From positions 23,310,058 to 23,374,057 of the forward strand of contig OZ005689.1 of the NCBI GenBank assembly GCA_963930775.1: a stretch of DNA of 64,000 bases, read 5' to 3'. The notes under the pieces are model-generated. The model saw only the letters and a list, made by a program, of their open reading frames with translations. It was not told the DNA's origin and ran no database searches. Origin of the DNA: Cliona cf. orientalis. Taxonomy: Eukaryota; Porifera; Demospongiae; Clionaida; Clionaidae. The translations under genes were made by a program, and so were the position numbers. Each line of letters opens with the position of its first letter. Within the stretch, counting starts at the first letter, position 1. Shown one piece after another: positions 1 through 11,164 of the stretch.

Positions 1-2
1 AA

Positions 3-283
3 ATGCCAGAGGTTATCCCCCCATCTGGAATTCCCATGGAAAGGCAAAAGCATTTGTACGAGCAAATAAGAATGTTCTGTGAGCCCGAGTATGCAGATAT
101 TACATGCCCTCAACCTGACTCAAACAACTTACCTCAGCCAGATCCTGAGGTAGAACAATCGGCTACCCCACCACCAGCAAAGCGTGCGAGATTGTGCAGT
201 CATTGCAGATTAAACGAGCATGTGTTGAATAAATATTCCGTACGTACGCGTTACTTTCGCGAATCGCGATCAATGAGGGCGGA
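3..283 (+). pseudogene. 3' fragment of a transposon-like protein with a zinc-knuckle-like tail
   Basis: An open frame enters from the left edge and carries a charged segment (MERQKHLYEQIRMFC), a proline-rich stretch and then CSHCRLNEHVLNK, which resembles the CxxCxxxxH start of a zinc knuckle found at the C-terminus of many transposon proteins. The frame stays open to 344, but from 284 onward it runs through the inverted repeat of the neighbouring element, so the real coding part probably ends before that point. I do not recognise the family. It may be an older element cut by insertion of the two-gene element at 284-4397, or an exon whose donor I cannot place. Confidence 0.35.
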
Positions 284-307
284 GTATAAAAGGGGGGTGG
301 TCAGGCC
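284..307 (+). promoter_or_regulatory. Left inverted-repeat arm with TATA box
   Basis: This arm contains TATAAAAGG at 285-293 followed by a G-rich run and GTGGTCAGGCC. It matches the reverse complement of 4374-4397 at 23 of 24 positions. It lies upstream of the 517-1288 gene, and a similar TATAAAAG plus downstream sequence is found at 47423 ahead of the paralogous gene, which supports a core-promoter role. Confidence 0.65.
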
Positions 308-516
308 GGAAGTTCTTGACCATGCGCATAAATATGGCGGATGAATTTCAAATTCAAAACTAGTCCAGAATGCCCGCGATTCTCTGTCTTTCGAGGCTAC
401 ACAACACGCAAGCGCAACAGGATCGGACACGCTCTGTTAGCTTAGACACGTGTTTACTCCAGCCACATGCACACAAACCAGAAGTCCTTCAACCGTCCTG
501 TCACGCTGCCGCTAGT

Positions 517-1288
517 ATGGCCTCATCAGCTGACAAGAGAGTGATTACAGTAAGATATTCATAGCAGTACTATCATATAACCAAGAACAATAATATAAAC
601 ATAACACAAAACTACTAAAACTAGGTGAAAGTAGAATATACACACACTCCTCCTCAAGTTTTTGTATCGCGTGTGAACCGTATGGTCCATGAAAGCCAGC
701 TGCCTGCTTTGACGGTTCAACTGAGATGGGTACGTCTCGAGGAGGATGAGCCACCATCCACTGACAATGAGACCCAGCAGCAGGGTAGCACAGGTAGCTA
801 CATGTACAAACTCAGTAAAAATATACTCAAATATATGACACTTTAGGTGTTACCTTTCCGAGTCACCCCGAAGGCTATCGGCAGTCAAGCAGTTGTCCGA
901 TTCTTCGCGGCAGGAATAATTGCCCCAACTGTTTGTGTTCCCCTTGCGTCATTGCGTTGCCCCCTGACTTCCTGCGCGGCGCCTGCGGTCCCCATCCGGC
1001 GAATGATGAGAAGCGGTACAGATTGTACAAAGCGTTTTGGAAGTTGCTCAACACTCTCGGCGTCTTCCAGGATGAGGAGTACCTCCTGAGAAAGGAGCGG
1101 AGAACTCTAAGGGCAGACAAGAGGGAAATAATTCCGAAATGTGTCATTACAGTAAGCAAGGATTGCACTGTATCAAATAGGTAATATAATGTTTCTGTCT
1201 ATAGGAAATCAGAAGAAGATATCCTAGCCATGATGGCGAATATAAAGATTATATGTCTACTTTCGAAGCTGAAAGTGCACTGGATTAA
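517..1288 (+). CDS. Conserved cysteine-containing partner protein of the two-gene element (4 exons, intact)
   Basis: Exons are 517-549, 625-784, 847-1151 and 1205-1288. All introns are GT-AG and all joins are in phase, giving 193 aa. The start is ATG 517 in a good context (A at -3, G at +4). The middle holds a cysteine cluster (CPNCLCSPC) followed by PPDFLRG, PHPANDEKR, LYKAFWKLL and a basic DKREIIPKC segment; the tail is acidic. The paralogue at 47.4-48.4 kb shares this core closely (CHHCLCAPC, PPDFL, PHPANDEKRFRLY). I do not recognise a named domain. The CxxCxCxxC cluster could bind metal. Its position beside a DDE transposase in both copies suggests an accessory role, for example DNA binding or regulation, but that is inference. 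Confidence 0.75.
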
Positions 1289-1339
1289 ATTTAAGCAAGA
1301 GATATAATTATGGTAGTCACCGGGGAAACTGCTGGGAAG

Positions 1340-1500
1340 ACACACAATAAGAATATCATAACACTGTAATGGGGGGGACACACAATACGAATATCATAGC
1401 ACGGGGGGGGGGGGGGGGGGGGGGGGTGGGGGGCAAAATACGAATATCATAATAATATAGCACAGGGGGGGGGGAATACGAATATCATAGCACTATCCTG
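1340..1500. repeat. Minisatellite with long poly-G tracts
   Basis: About four imperfect copies of a unit containing ACAATACGAATATCATAGCAC are separated by G runs, including 24 G at 1403-1426 and 10 G at 1465-1474. It sits exactly between the two convergent genes of the element, where their transcripts would end. Confidence 0.8.
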
Positions 1501-1679
1501 TGTGGATGAGATCAGCAATACTGTCCTGTGGGCAAGGAGGTCGGTATGGACTCGGTGAGAAAGTGAGGTCACATATTACATAAACCTAAACAGCAACAAA
1601 AGTATATGCAAGTGGAGCCAGTAACACCATATCAGTCAGTGACATAATATTATACATACATGTAGTCTTGTGAAATTGC

Positions 1680-4182
1680 TTAGTCGTCATCCGATTCTGC
1701 CTCGGATAAAAGTGTGCCATCGTCAACTTCTCCATCTAGGTCACCAGTCTCCTCATCTTCAGTCTCCTCATCTTCAATCTCTCTAAAGATAAAAAACAAT
1801 TTTCACATAATATATAAAGTATAGGATGATGTACGATACATACCTGATGTCGGGTTTGTTGTCATCAACATATGCTGTCCACACAAGCTCAACAAACTTG
1901 AACGTCTTCTCCACTAGGACCTTCATAGGTGTACGCCTGTCTGGTCGTCGAAGGTCTTTCACCTTGTGTACACTGGTATGAGTGCGATTCACATTCTCAT
2001 TCTGCATAATTTACGATATAGATATAAAGATACAAACAGCATAAATCATGCATCTGACCCAGTCCATCACTGCGAGGTTCATTCTCATATTGAACACCCT
2101 GGTGGAAAAGTGAATCCGCTTCGGTAAGTATGTGAGCAGCTGGTGGTTGAAACTCTCCACCCAGTAAGTGTCGCGACACTGTATACATGTAATATAAGCT
2201 AAATATTGCAAGAGGACTGACTGTGAAAACCATACATACCCGACAGAAGTCATCGGCATAGCGGTACACGTAGGTGTCCTTCAAACCTTTGAGCAGTGCC
2301 TGACATGCTTGAGGGTTAGTGAGCTCCAGCCTACTGGGAATGTATCCAGGATCATGACATGACGAACTTGGATGGCAGTCAGAGTGGATTCCCTGTAAGT
2401 AAATATATATACGTGAACAGCTTCCATATTGTATGACGTAGGACGAACGACTGCTAATACCATATAATGGTTGGGTATGTTGAGAATGAGCTTGCGGAGA
2501 GCATCTGAACATCCACCACAGTTTTTCATGGCCCAGTAGAGATGAATTTTAATACTTCTTCCTGAAAAAGTACACTACATTATCCACATAACTACACAGT
2601 ACATACAAGTGGCATACGTTTATCCGTAAGCTCAGTAAACCATGTCACATCACGATCTCTTACTCTGCCCTTGGTGATTTTGGCGAGCTCCTTGGCAACA
2701 TTCTTGGTTCCTACACACAATGGTGTAGTCGCATCAATTCAAATATAAAGTATACCATCCATTTCGTACCATGCCATGTGTCAAAGGAGTTGAGGAGCTT
2801 GAGATCTTGCTTCACATAGCGTCCAACAGCAAGCTGCATATCATGTGCAATCTCAACGATTTTCAAACCTGGATGGACATACACAAATTTTATACACATA
2901 CACACAACACATTATAGTATACATCACATTGTATATAACCTACCTCGAGCAATGACTTGGGGCACAACTACCTTAGTGCATTCAAGTTCACGAGTTTGGG
3001 CCACATGATGTTCACTTCGCGAAATGGTAGAAATGCCAACAATCTTCATGGTACTGTATGTACATAGGGTACAATAGAAACAATTAGTATTGTCAATGAA
3101 AAGCATTGTCACCTTCCAGAAAGGCAAGGCACAGTGGTGTGGTAGGCATTAGCAGTTGAGTCATGTCTGGCGTCAGTGATGACCCACTGTGAACATAGAA
3201 CATCACTCATTTGTATACATGTACATGTACGTTTATACAAACCTCTCCCTTTGTTACATAGTCTGGGAGGGTCTCCACCTCTTCCACTGCTTTCTTCATG
3301 AATTGCTCGGCCAAACGATCCACTATGCCAATGTATGTATACTGAAATGTTATTGAATTCTTGAAATAAACCAGTGTATATGCATGACAATTACCTTGTC
3401 TGATGTAGCCATGTCCAACACTGCCCATGCCTGAAAACTTGGAAAAGTTGATGTACTGAGTAGGCAACACACCAGCGCAAGTGAAACCATGAACCAACCT
3501 ACAACAACACAAACGGTAATATAACCACTCTACTCGACACTAAAATTTACTTCTGATTAGCTAAGTAGAGCCCACTGAGTACTCTTGAACTTGACCATGT
3601 CCTCCTTTGCCGATGGCAACGGCGGCAAGAGAACAGCACACGCAACACATGACCTTTCTATGGGACAAGAAGATCATGACAAACAGCTTGCTATACTTGA
3701 CGCTACAATATTGTAACCTGTTTGATAGACTCCACAGCCCATGGCTTTATTGTCAGCCCACAGGGACATGGGGAGCAGAGTCCTTCAACCAGGTCAGAAA
3801 AACAGCACTCTTCGGTCACAAACAATGCTTGGTCTTCCTGGTGCTCATCACTTACATACACTCCCATGTGATGCATACACACTTGAACATAGCTATCATA
3901 TATAGTCTGCACATACTCAGCCTTACCACTGTTTCGTAGAAAGCTCCTTGTTTCCACGCGCTCATTACCCGGGGAATTGTCCTGTGGTCTCGCATTCCGT
4001 TCTACCGCATCCAACAAAGCGCATAACACACCGTGATTGTCTAGAGTGGGGGCTCCTACGGGTTGTAGGAGCTTGCAAACGGCCTCAAATCGACGCTCAA
4101 AGGCTTCCTTCTCCCGGTAAGTCGAGAAAGTCGCTTGTAGAGTGAAGCGATGACGCTTTCGGAAGGAATTAGAACTCGACAT
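1680..4182 (-). CDS. DDE-type transposase-like protein (13 exons, intact, about 588 aa)
   Basis: Minus-strand exons are 4182-3718, 3657-3551, 3498-3395, 3322-3243, 3186-3113, 3053-2944, 2868-2770, 2710-2618, 2561-2461, 2392-2240, 2178-2059, 2001-1844 and 1782-1680. Every intron is GT-AG and every join keeps phase, with no stop. A CxxC pair followed by a basic stretch (CRRCHRQRRTW) is in exon 2. The RNase-H-like core shows TDARHDS (exon 5), IAHDMQL (exon 7), FDTWHGTKN across exons 7-8, and YWVESFNHQLL (exon 11), giving a plausible D, D, E triad. I recall the same motif order in a widespread family of multi-exon metazoan transposase-like proteins, but I cannot name the superfamily. The C-terminus is strongly acidic. 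The exon 4 acceptor is the least certain. The gene could be an active transposase or a domesticated one. Confidence 0.8.
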
Positions 4183-4373
4183 AATATCACAGATCAGCTT
4201 CGAAACAAATAATATGCGAACACGTGCAAAAAGTTCTATTTGGAGCGCTCTTGCTTTTATTCGCGTTTTTGACAGTTGTTAGTGTGTGTCTATGGGTGTA
4301 AAAGTGCGAGAACGGTCACTTGGCAGAAGGCAGCCATTTTGTAAGTTCAAAATTTTAGCGAATGACATTTTTT

Positions 4374-4397
4374 GGCCTGACCACGCCCCTTTTATAC
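4374..4397 (-). promoter_or_regulatory. Right inverted-repeat arm with TATA box
   Basis: On the minus strand this reads GTATAAAAGGGGCG then TGGTCAGGCC and mirrors 284-307. The TATA box lies about 207 bp upstream of the transposase ATG at 4182, a spacing similar to that of the plus-strand gene. Confidence 0.65.
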
Positions 4398-4986
4398 GGC
4401 GCATGCACGTTTAAGGGGTCATACCAAAACAGTCCGTGGTAAAGTTACATGCCCCCAGCTTTTGAAGCAGTAAATTCTATAGAACTTTGCTCATCTGTTA
4501 GTATTACTATTGTTAGTAATTGCTCTGTATTCTTTAAATTTGTATATTGCTTCTAAACCATGTTGGATATTGAGTTTGACAACTGTGCTAATTTTTTGTA
4601 TGCAAATCACGATTTTTAAAGAACTCATAGTACACGTTTTTACAGACCAGTACACACTATATTATTATTACGATTCTTGCAGCATTCCGTAACAGCTAAA
4701 ACCAAGAACACTATATGTGGAAATTGGGGGGGGGGGGGGGGGGGTGTGGTCCTGGGGTGCCCTCCTCTGTATTAGTTCCTGATCCCACAAACTCCACACA
4801 ATGCCCACCATTAAAACATTACTTAGTTATTTATTTAAGGATAATTACCTGTCACAAAGGCTAGGAGACGTTGAAACGGGGTTCGAGGGATGCTTACAGT
4901 GAATCCTACGCAACTGAAAAGTATTCTCACCACCATCATCAGAAGAGATTTTTTTCAAATTTTAGCTTATCTCCCTTCTCCTTCCA
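4398..4986. other. Non-coding spacer with a poly-G tract
   Basis: No gene is supported here. The stretch is AT-rich and contains a 19-G run at 4726-4744 and a GGTGTGGTCC segment just after it. Confidence 0.6.
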
Positions 4987-5249
4987 GGCAAGGTACGGTA
5001 CGTCTGCACATGTGATCCATTATATACCCAACGACCAAACTCATCCTTCTTAACATCATCATCTGGAAGCTTCAGAGCGTCAAGATCAATCACAAAAGTC
5101 GAGGAATTTTCAATAATTGTTGGCCATTGATGGCAAATTCGGCTGGATTCACACTTAGAATTAAGTAAATTCTCCAATATCCGTTCACCTGTGTACATGT
5201 CCCGGCCTGGGATTTCATATATTGGCGAACCACATCTGCCATATGTCAA
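4987..5249 (-). pseudogene. Exon fragment of a transposon-like protein, family not identified
   Basis: The minus-strand frame contains CHQWPTIIENSS, FVIDLDALKLPDDD and KKDEFGRWVYNGS. This looks like a genuine folded-domain segment of a kind I recall next to transposase cores in invertebrate genomes, but I cannot name it. No matching exon was found next to it, so it is treated as a fragment. It has no convincing start codon. Confidence 0.4.
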
Positions 5250-5451
5250 CGGACAATTGAATTAAATAAAACTAATCTGGTGAAGGCTTACTTAGTGGAT
5301 GCAGTTTCTCTTTTTCCTTGCCCTTGTCAGCATCAGTACCACTATATCACAAATTGCACAATATAAATGCATACCACATGCATAGCCTAAGCTAGTAGCT
5401 CTATTTCTATTTAATGCACACCCTCCATACGCACGCACCACACACGCACAC

Positions 5452-5534
5452 ACAAAATAGTTATCTGCCAGTAATTGGGGTGCATGAGATGCATGGTCGA
5501 ATGCACCCCAATTACTGGCAGATAACTATTTTGT
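5452..5534. repeat. Perfect 34-bp inverted repeat (hairpin)
   Basis: Arm 5452-5485 (ACAAAATAGTTATCTGCCAG then TAATTGGGGTGCAT) is the exact reverse complement of 5501-5534, with a 15-nt loop. The perfect arms suggest a recent fold-back element or DNA cruciform-prone site just upstream of the Penelope-like element. Confidence 0.9.
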
Positions 5535-5643
5535 TAGTAGTTGACCTCTATTCTTTATTGGCCTACTTTATGATGATCCAACCCCTTCCCATAGCCGGTA
5601 AATTGCCTATACAAACTTTGGTTGCTAAGCAACTACCAACACA

Positions 5644-5649
<6 letters not shown>

Positions 5650-5675
<26 letters not shown>

Positions 5676-6393
5676 AGCTTTCCCCCTTCCCTCTCCACCA
5701 ATGCAGCAAGGTCATTACTTGTCTGTATACATGTGGGTTCATAATAATTAGCACCAATGTAAGTTCAAACCACCCCATGCAAAGAGAGAACATATGCACA
5801 TGTGAGCAGCACTGCATATCATTAAAAGCACATGGTCGCATATTATTAAAAGCACATGGTGTGTATTGCCCCTCTAAAGTGATTTCGGTGCTGGAGTGGG
5901 AGCAGATAAAAGAGACCAGGTACCCCTAGTATTATAATAGCGGCTAAATACATGCACATACGTAATCACACGTGACAATAAACTATAATTAAATGTGCGC
6001 TCACGTGATGACTAGCTAGACGACCAAAGCAAGGACTGAACCATAGAAGATGATAAATTCAAGAAAGAAGCTACCGGACTCCTAATGGGAGTGGTCCCGC
6101 CCTCTCCATAGCACACCATAGGTCGGGAGATTAAAGGGACCGAAACTTATGGTGCTGTGATCATTGGATTGGGTTGCTCCCCTGATGACCGGGTATTGAA
6201 CTATCACAAACTCATTTAGCTATTATATATTATAGTCAATAACACATAATTATAAATAAAGTTGTTGCTGTTATAATCTGTGCTCGCCGATTTATTTAGC
6301 TAAAAGCTTCTCTTGTGTGGAGTCCTAATCAGTGAGTCGGAGGGTCAGCTGACAAAGCCCAGCTCACTATAATTTTCCTCTCTCAAACACACA
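5650..6393 (+). repeat. Left pLTR-like direct repeat
   Basis: This repeat runs from (CA)n and AAGCTTTCCCCCTTCC to CTCTCAAACACACAC and matches 9970-10709 almost base for base. The left copy has about 20 bp near 6225 that the right copy lacks, and a few substitutions. A short internal duplication (ATTAAAAGCACATGG, twice near 5820-5860) is shared by both. Confidence 0.85.
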
Positions 6394-6682
6394 CGTGCTC
6401 CCTGAGTGCGGGGTCGACCCTGTGGGCCGGCCGAGTTGGGCCACCTCCAGCCGTCAACCCAGGGGTGGCAGCTTGGATTGAGGGAGTCTGATGGCTCCCT
6501 TGGTCGGAGTGGAGTTACCGACCTAAAGATTTGCTGTGTTAAAATTTTACCATAGCTTACAATAATAGGAATCTTGGTGGGGCTCAACTGGCAGCACCAA
6601 CTTTTTTAAGTTAGCTACAATAAGGATTGTACTATCCATACGTGTATGCACATACATGTACGTATATCTACCGATCAAAATT
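6394..6682. other. Penelope 5' untranslated region
   Basis: This GC-richer stretch between the left repeat and the first coding frame contains no supported gene. An open minus-strand frame here has no recognisable motif. Confidence 0.5.
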
Positions 6683-9678
6683 ATGTCAACTGAATCACCA
6701 GAATGCGGTTTACAATTCATGGCGGAAGAATATCGTAGTCATCTCACACAAGTTAAGAAACTCGAGTGCACAATCGAACGACAACAAAAAATGATTACAC
6801 ACAAAACCATCCCAAAGGCATATCGACCACAAGTGTTAACACCAATCAATCGTAACAAATCAACAGTAGAAGATTTCAATAAGAATTTTGAAAAGCTGTT
6901 CTTTCAACACCTAGAAAGAGTCCAAACTAGCGACAGCATCACTCTAGAGATAGAAAAAGGCCACCTAGCAAATATCCTGTCTCGAGTAGATGACTTTCTC
7001 AGTAAGCTCAAAACAACACCAGACCACAGTGCTCGACTATATGACAATTTTATCCACCAAAATCATATAGTCCGAGAGATTCCAAAACAGCTGGAAAAAC
7101 TGTTACCTCAAGATTACGTGAACCCATCAACCACAATCAATCCCAACACCTCCACACCCCAAGATCCAGACAACCATGACACAATTAACCCCAGTACATC
7201 CATACTACCCACACAACAACTACAAAAGTCCAACCGCAAGCGTAAAAGCAGAAGAGAACATCCAGCGGGAAGAAAATCCATCAAACGAGATCATTTTTTA
7301 TCCCGAGGCCCACGCTACAACCCACAACCACCCTAGCAGTCCACAATCTAAGCAGTGTCCATCTCACCCAAACGGATCTGGCACTGCTCTCAAAAGGACT
7401 ATCTTTTGCCCCAACCCCAACAACAAATTACAAGACCTCACAACTTCAACTACTCTCAGAGTATGATCAATTTGCACAGACCCTACGAGCAATGTATGTA
7501 CATGCACACTATAAAACAACACTCTCAGGAGAAAAAACAATCATAGAACCCACAACCACAGCTTTTATCCACAGGAAAATGAAATTCCTCCCAAAAACAG
7601 TCACATTGTCCCCAACTCGACTCTTTTCAGGTGTTTCACAATTAGAACACTACATCGAACTAACTAAACGCAATCTGAATGATCGACTACCAGAAATACT
7701 GAAAAAACCAATACCTAACCTAACAAAGGGAGAGAAGGCTTCCATTAAATCACTAAAAAATGCTCGACAATCCTTAACAATAAAACCTGCTGACAAAAAT
7801 CTAGGAATAGTCATAATGAACACAGACGATCACCTTCAACAATGTACACAACTTCTTACAAATAACAAAACCTACAGACCAGCTAAGACATATCCAAAAG
7901 AGGATATAGCAAGAAGGATTACAAATGCACTAATTTCATTCAATTCTCAATTAACCGGATACAATAAGAAACTATATGAATACTTACAACCCAAACTGAA
8001 CCAAGCGCAAATCCCCAAGTTTTATGGCATCCCCCAAAATTCATAAAAAGTATGATACTCTACCTCCCATGAGACCAATAGTAGCCCACACAAATTCCCT
8101 GCTCACTCCAACAGCCCGACTCCTGGATCACCTCCTTCAACCAGTCGCTCAAACATACCCGACTATTTACACAATTCGGCCTCCCTATCTATCTTACTAC
8201 AAACTCTTGAAGTACCAGAAACTGCCATACTAGTATCAGTTGATGTAGAGAGCCTATACCCTTCCATACCCCAAACAGAATGCCTTGATATTATTTATGA
8301 AGAACTACATTCACAACGCCACCTATTACTCTTTGACCCCAATTTGATCATTCAATTACTCCACATCAATGTAAATTACAGCTATTTCGAGTTTGCAACA
8401 CTAATCTTTCAACAAATAACAGGAACTGCAATGGGAGCAGCCTTCTCACCAACCATTGCCAACATATTTATGTCTGTCATCCTGAGACGATTCCTTCGCA
8501 CCCAACAACATCGCCCACTTCTGCTAAAACGATACATCGATGACATTCTCATCATCTGGACAAAATCCCAAGAACAACTTAATACATTTTTAACAGAACT
8601 TAACAACTTCCATCCAAGCCTACACTACACACATGAGCACTCGACAGAAAGTACAGATTTCCTGGATCTCACAATATACAAAGGCCCTCAATTCCAAAAC
8701 ACAAAATATCTGGATACCAAAACGTTTCAAAAAGCCCAAAACTTATATCAGTATTTGCACTTTGAATCATGCCACCAACGAAGCATTCACAAAGCTATAA
8801 TCATAGGAGAGTGTGTAAGGTACGCAAGATCAAACACTTCTAAAGAGAACTATAATAGATTGGTTGGACTCTTTGAAACTAGACTCCATGCACGGGGATA
8901 TCCACCAAGCTTCACGAAAAAAACGCTAGCTCTCGTCCCATATGATAACCGTCAAAAATTCTTACAGCAGACCAAACCAGAAAAAACCATCACCAGACCA
9001 CCATTATTTAAATGTATTGCACCACCCCAGTTCCATCAATTAAAACAAATAATTTTGGAAAATTATCCCCTAGTACAGAAATATGTAAACCACCCCAGAT
9101 TCATTGCTCTGCGTAATAGGACACTCCATCAAGAACTAATAAGAGCAAAAATAAACCCCACAGATGATCAAATAACCGATCTAGCCATCTCACTTGCATC
9201 ACCAAACTCAAACCATATAACAGCTGGAAATCTTCCACAACTACGTTTTAGAGAAAGGTTTGTTAAGAAATGCGACCATCCAAGATGCTCAACTTGTCAA
9301 CATCTGTAGTGTCAACCAACTTTCACATCCACAAAAACTAAGATATCCTATCCAATTAGGCATCACTTTACATGCAAATCAAAAAACCTGATTTATCTTA
9401 TTACATGCACCAAGTGTAAGAAACAATATGTTGGAATGACAACCAAACAACTCAACACCCGTGTGAACCACCATAGGACATCCATATTCAACAAGCAAAG
9501 AACCTACCTTCACTCACACTTCAATTTACTGGATCACAATATCAACAACTTAAAAGTGCAAGCTATTGATACAACTAAACAGAATGTTGATGATTACAGG
9601 GAGCTAAGGAAACTAGAAAAGTTTTGGATAAAAACACTAAAAACTTTTCAACCTATAGGACTCAATGTCAGCATGTAA
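6683..9678 (+). pseudogene. Penelope-like reverse transcriptase with GIY-YIG endonuclease (frameshifted)
   Basis: The likely start is ATG 6683. The N-terminal part (6683 to about 7330) is basic and coiled-coil-like. A first frameshift near 7310-7336 leads into HNLSSVHLTQTDLALLSKG, a typical upstream Penelope motif. The RT follows: KPADKNLGIVIMN, then a frameshift near 8030 before PKIHKKYDTLPPMRPIV, another near 8160 before SVDVESLYPSIP, then TGTAMGAAFSPTIANIF and the catalytic YIDD at 8533-8544. A single in-frame TAG (9307-9309) separates the RT from a C-terminal GIY-YIG nuclease (LIYLITCTKCKKQYVGMT) that ends at TAA 9676. The C-x-C pairs before the nuclease (CDHPRCSTC) fit the zinc-binding linker of this class. 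The product would nick target DNA and prime reverse transcription. Confidence 0.85.
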
Positions 9679-9965
9679 ATTGCTTTAACTATTATGTATA
9701 GACTACCACACCACAGACTACGAAATGATTCCCTATAACGTTCAGCCACCTAGTTTTAACGATTTAATGACTAATCTATACACAACATAGAATATCATCG
9801 AACATACAGCTTGAGTGTTGGTACTTTTCCTCAGCTTATAATAAGGTGCAGCAGCACATTATTGTTATGCTGAGTCTTTTAGAGGGATAGAGTAACTCAT
9901 GAGCAGGGCCCCCATCCCACAGGGGTGGGGGCCTTGCTCAAAGCCCCTGCCCCTGTGGGTTTTTT

Positions 9966-9969
<4 letters not shown>

Positions 9970-10009
<40 letters not shown>

Positions 10010-10697
10010 GCTTTCCCCCTTCCCTCTCCACCAATGCAGCAAGGTCATTACTTGTCTGTATACATGTGGGTTCATAATAATTAGCACCAATGTAAGTTCA
10101 AACCACCCCATGCAAAGAGAGAACATACGCACATGTGAGCAGCACTGCATATCATTAAAAGCACATGGTCGCATATTATTAAAAGCACATGGTGTGTATT
10201 GCCCCTCTAAAGTGATTTCGGTGCTGGAGTGGGAGCAGATAAAAGAGACCAGGTACCCCTAGTATTATAATAGCGGCTAAATACATGCACATACGTAATC
10301 ACACGTGACAATAAACTATAATTAAATGTGCGCTCACGTGATGACTAGCTAGACGACCAAAGCAAGGACTGAACCATAGAAGATGATAAATTCAAGAAAG
10401 AAGCTACCGGACTCCTAATGGGAGTGGTCCCGCCCTCTCCATAGCACACCATAGGTCGGGAGATTAAAGGGACCGAAACTTATGGTGCTGTGATCATTGG
10501 ATTGGGTTGCTCCCCTGATGACCGGATATTGAACTATCACAAACTCATTTAGATAACACATAACTATAAATAAAGTTGTTGCTGTTATAATCTGTGCTCG
10601 CCGATTTATTTAGCTAAAAGCTTCTCCTGTGTGGAGTCCTAATCAGTGAGTCGGAGGGTCAGCTGACAAAGCCCAGCTCACTATAATTTTCCTCTCT

Positions 10698-10709
<12 letters not shown>
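9970..10709 (+). repeat. Right pLTR-like direct repeat
   Basis: Second copy of the 5650-6393 repeat in the same orientation, beginning and ending in (CA)n microsatellites. It follows the Penelope stop codon by about 290 bp. Confidence 0.85.
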
Positions 10710-10738
<29 letters not shown>

Positions 10739-11164
10739 CCTACTCTCTCAAGTTTAAGTCATCCATCTGCTTAGATTTTTTTGGACTGTGAAAAAAAAGA
10801 GAAACTTGAGTAACTACTGTCAAATGATAGTGCAATCAGTCTTACACAGGTAGTTTCCTCCTCGCTAGACAAGTCCGTATCACTCGAAATGACAACTGCA
10901 CGGTAAGATTCGCTGCTACTGCATGGTTGGATATAGCCGGGTATATTTTTAAAAATTGTAAGTTGTAGCTAGTTGTTTTCTTACAATTTGAACAAAGCCG
11001 ATGAATCCGTGGCACCACCTGCCTGAAGTGAGCTCAAAACTGCGGCTATGCGGCTTTTTGCCGTGGCTTGTTCAAGGCTGATATGATAGTGACGTCACAA
11101 TACAAGCCACTATTTGGCTCGCAGTCGGGCGCACGCCAACGATAATCAGACATACCTTAACTGC
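10710..11164. other. Non-coding stretch
   Basis: It contains a (CA)n tract at its start and otherwise unique sequence. A minus-strand acidic frame near 10845-10905 could be a terminal exon but nothing around it supports a gene. Confidence 0.4.

Larger units (their letters stand above)
284..4397. mobile_element. Two-gene DDE element with convergent intact genes and TATA-containing inverted repeats
   Basis: Positions 284-307 and 4374-4397 form a 24-bp inverted repeat (GTATAAAAGGGG then GTGGTCAGGCC, one mismatch). Each arm holds a TATAAAAGG box pointing inward, about 230 bp upstream of the ATG of the plus gene (517) and about 207 bp upstream of the ATG of the minus gene (4182). The genes are convergent and separated by 391 bp that contain a poly-G minisatellite. 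A second, decayed copy with the same gene pair and order lies at 47.4-50.3 kb. The arms may be true element termini or only shared promoters: I see no clear target-site duplication outside them (GGCGGA on the left, GGCGCA on the right, a weak match). Confidence 0.65.
5650..10709 (+). mobile_element. Penelope-like retroelement with flanking direct repeats
   Basis: An RT/GIY-YIG coding region (6683-9678) lies between two nearly identical direct repeats, 5650-6393 and 9970-10709. Each repeat begins in a (CA)n tract. Paired direct repeats around the coding region are known for Penelope-like elements (pLTRs). The coding region has several frameshifts and one stop, so this copy is not autonomous. 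Confidence 0.85.

Noticed and set aside
3607..3939. 110-codon plus frame
   Set aside because: It is antisense to exons 1-2 of the intact minus-strand transposase gene.
5414..5929. 171-codon plus frame
   Set aside because: It runs through a hairpin, (CA)n tract and the Penelope long repeat; the translation is low-complexity and differs between the two repeats.
6182..6188. CTGATGA in the Penelope long repeat, suggesting a hammerhead ribozyme as known in some Penelope-like elements
   Set aside because: GAAAC lies upstream at about 6142 rather than in a paired position after it, and I could not draw the three stems in any permutation.
9968..10174. Minus-strand frame repeated at 5563-5841
   Set aside because: It is duplicated only because it lies in the direct repeat; it begins in poly-CA and has no domain.
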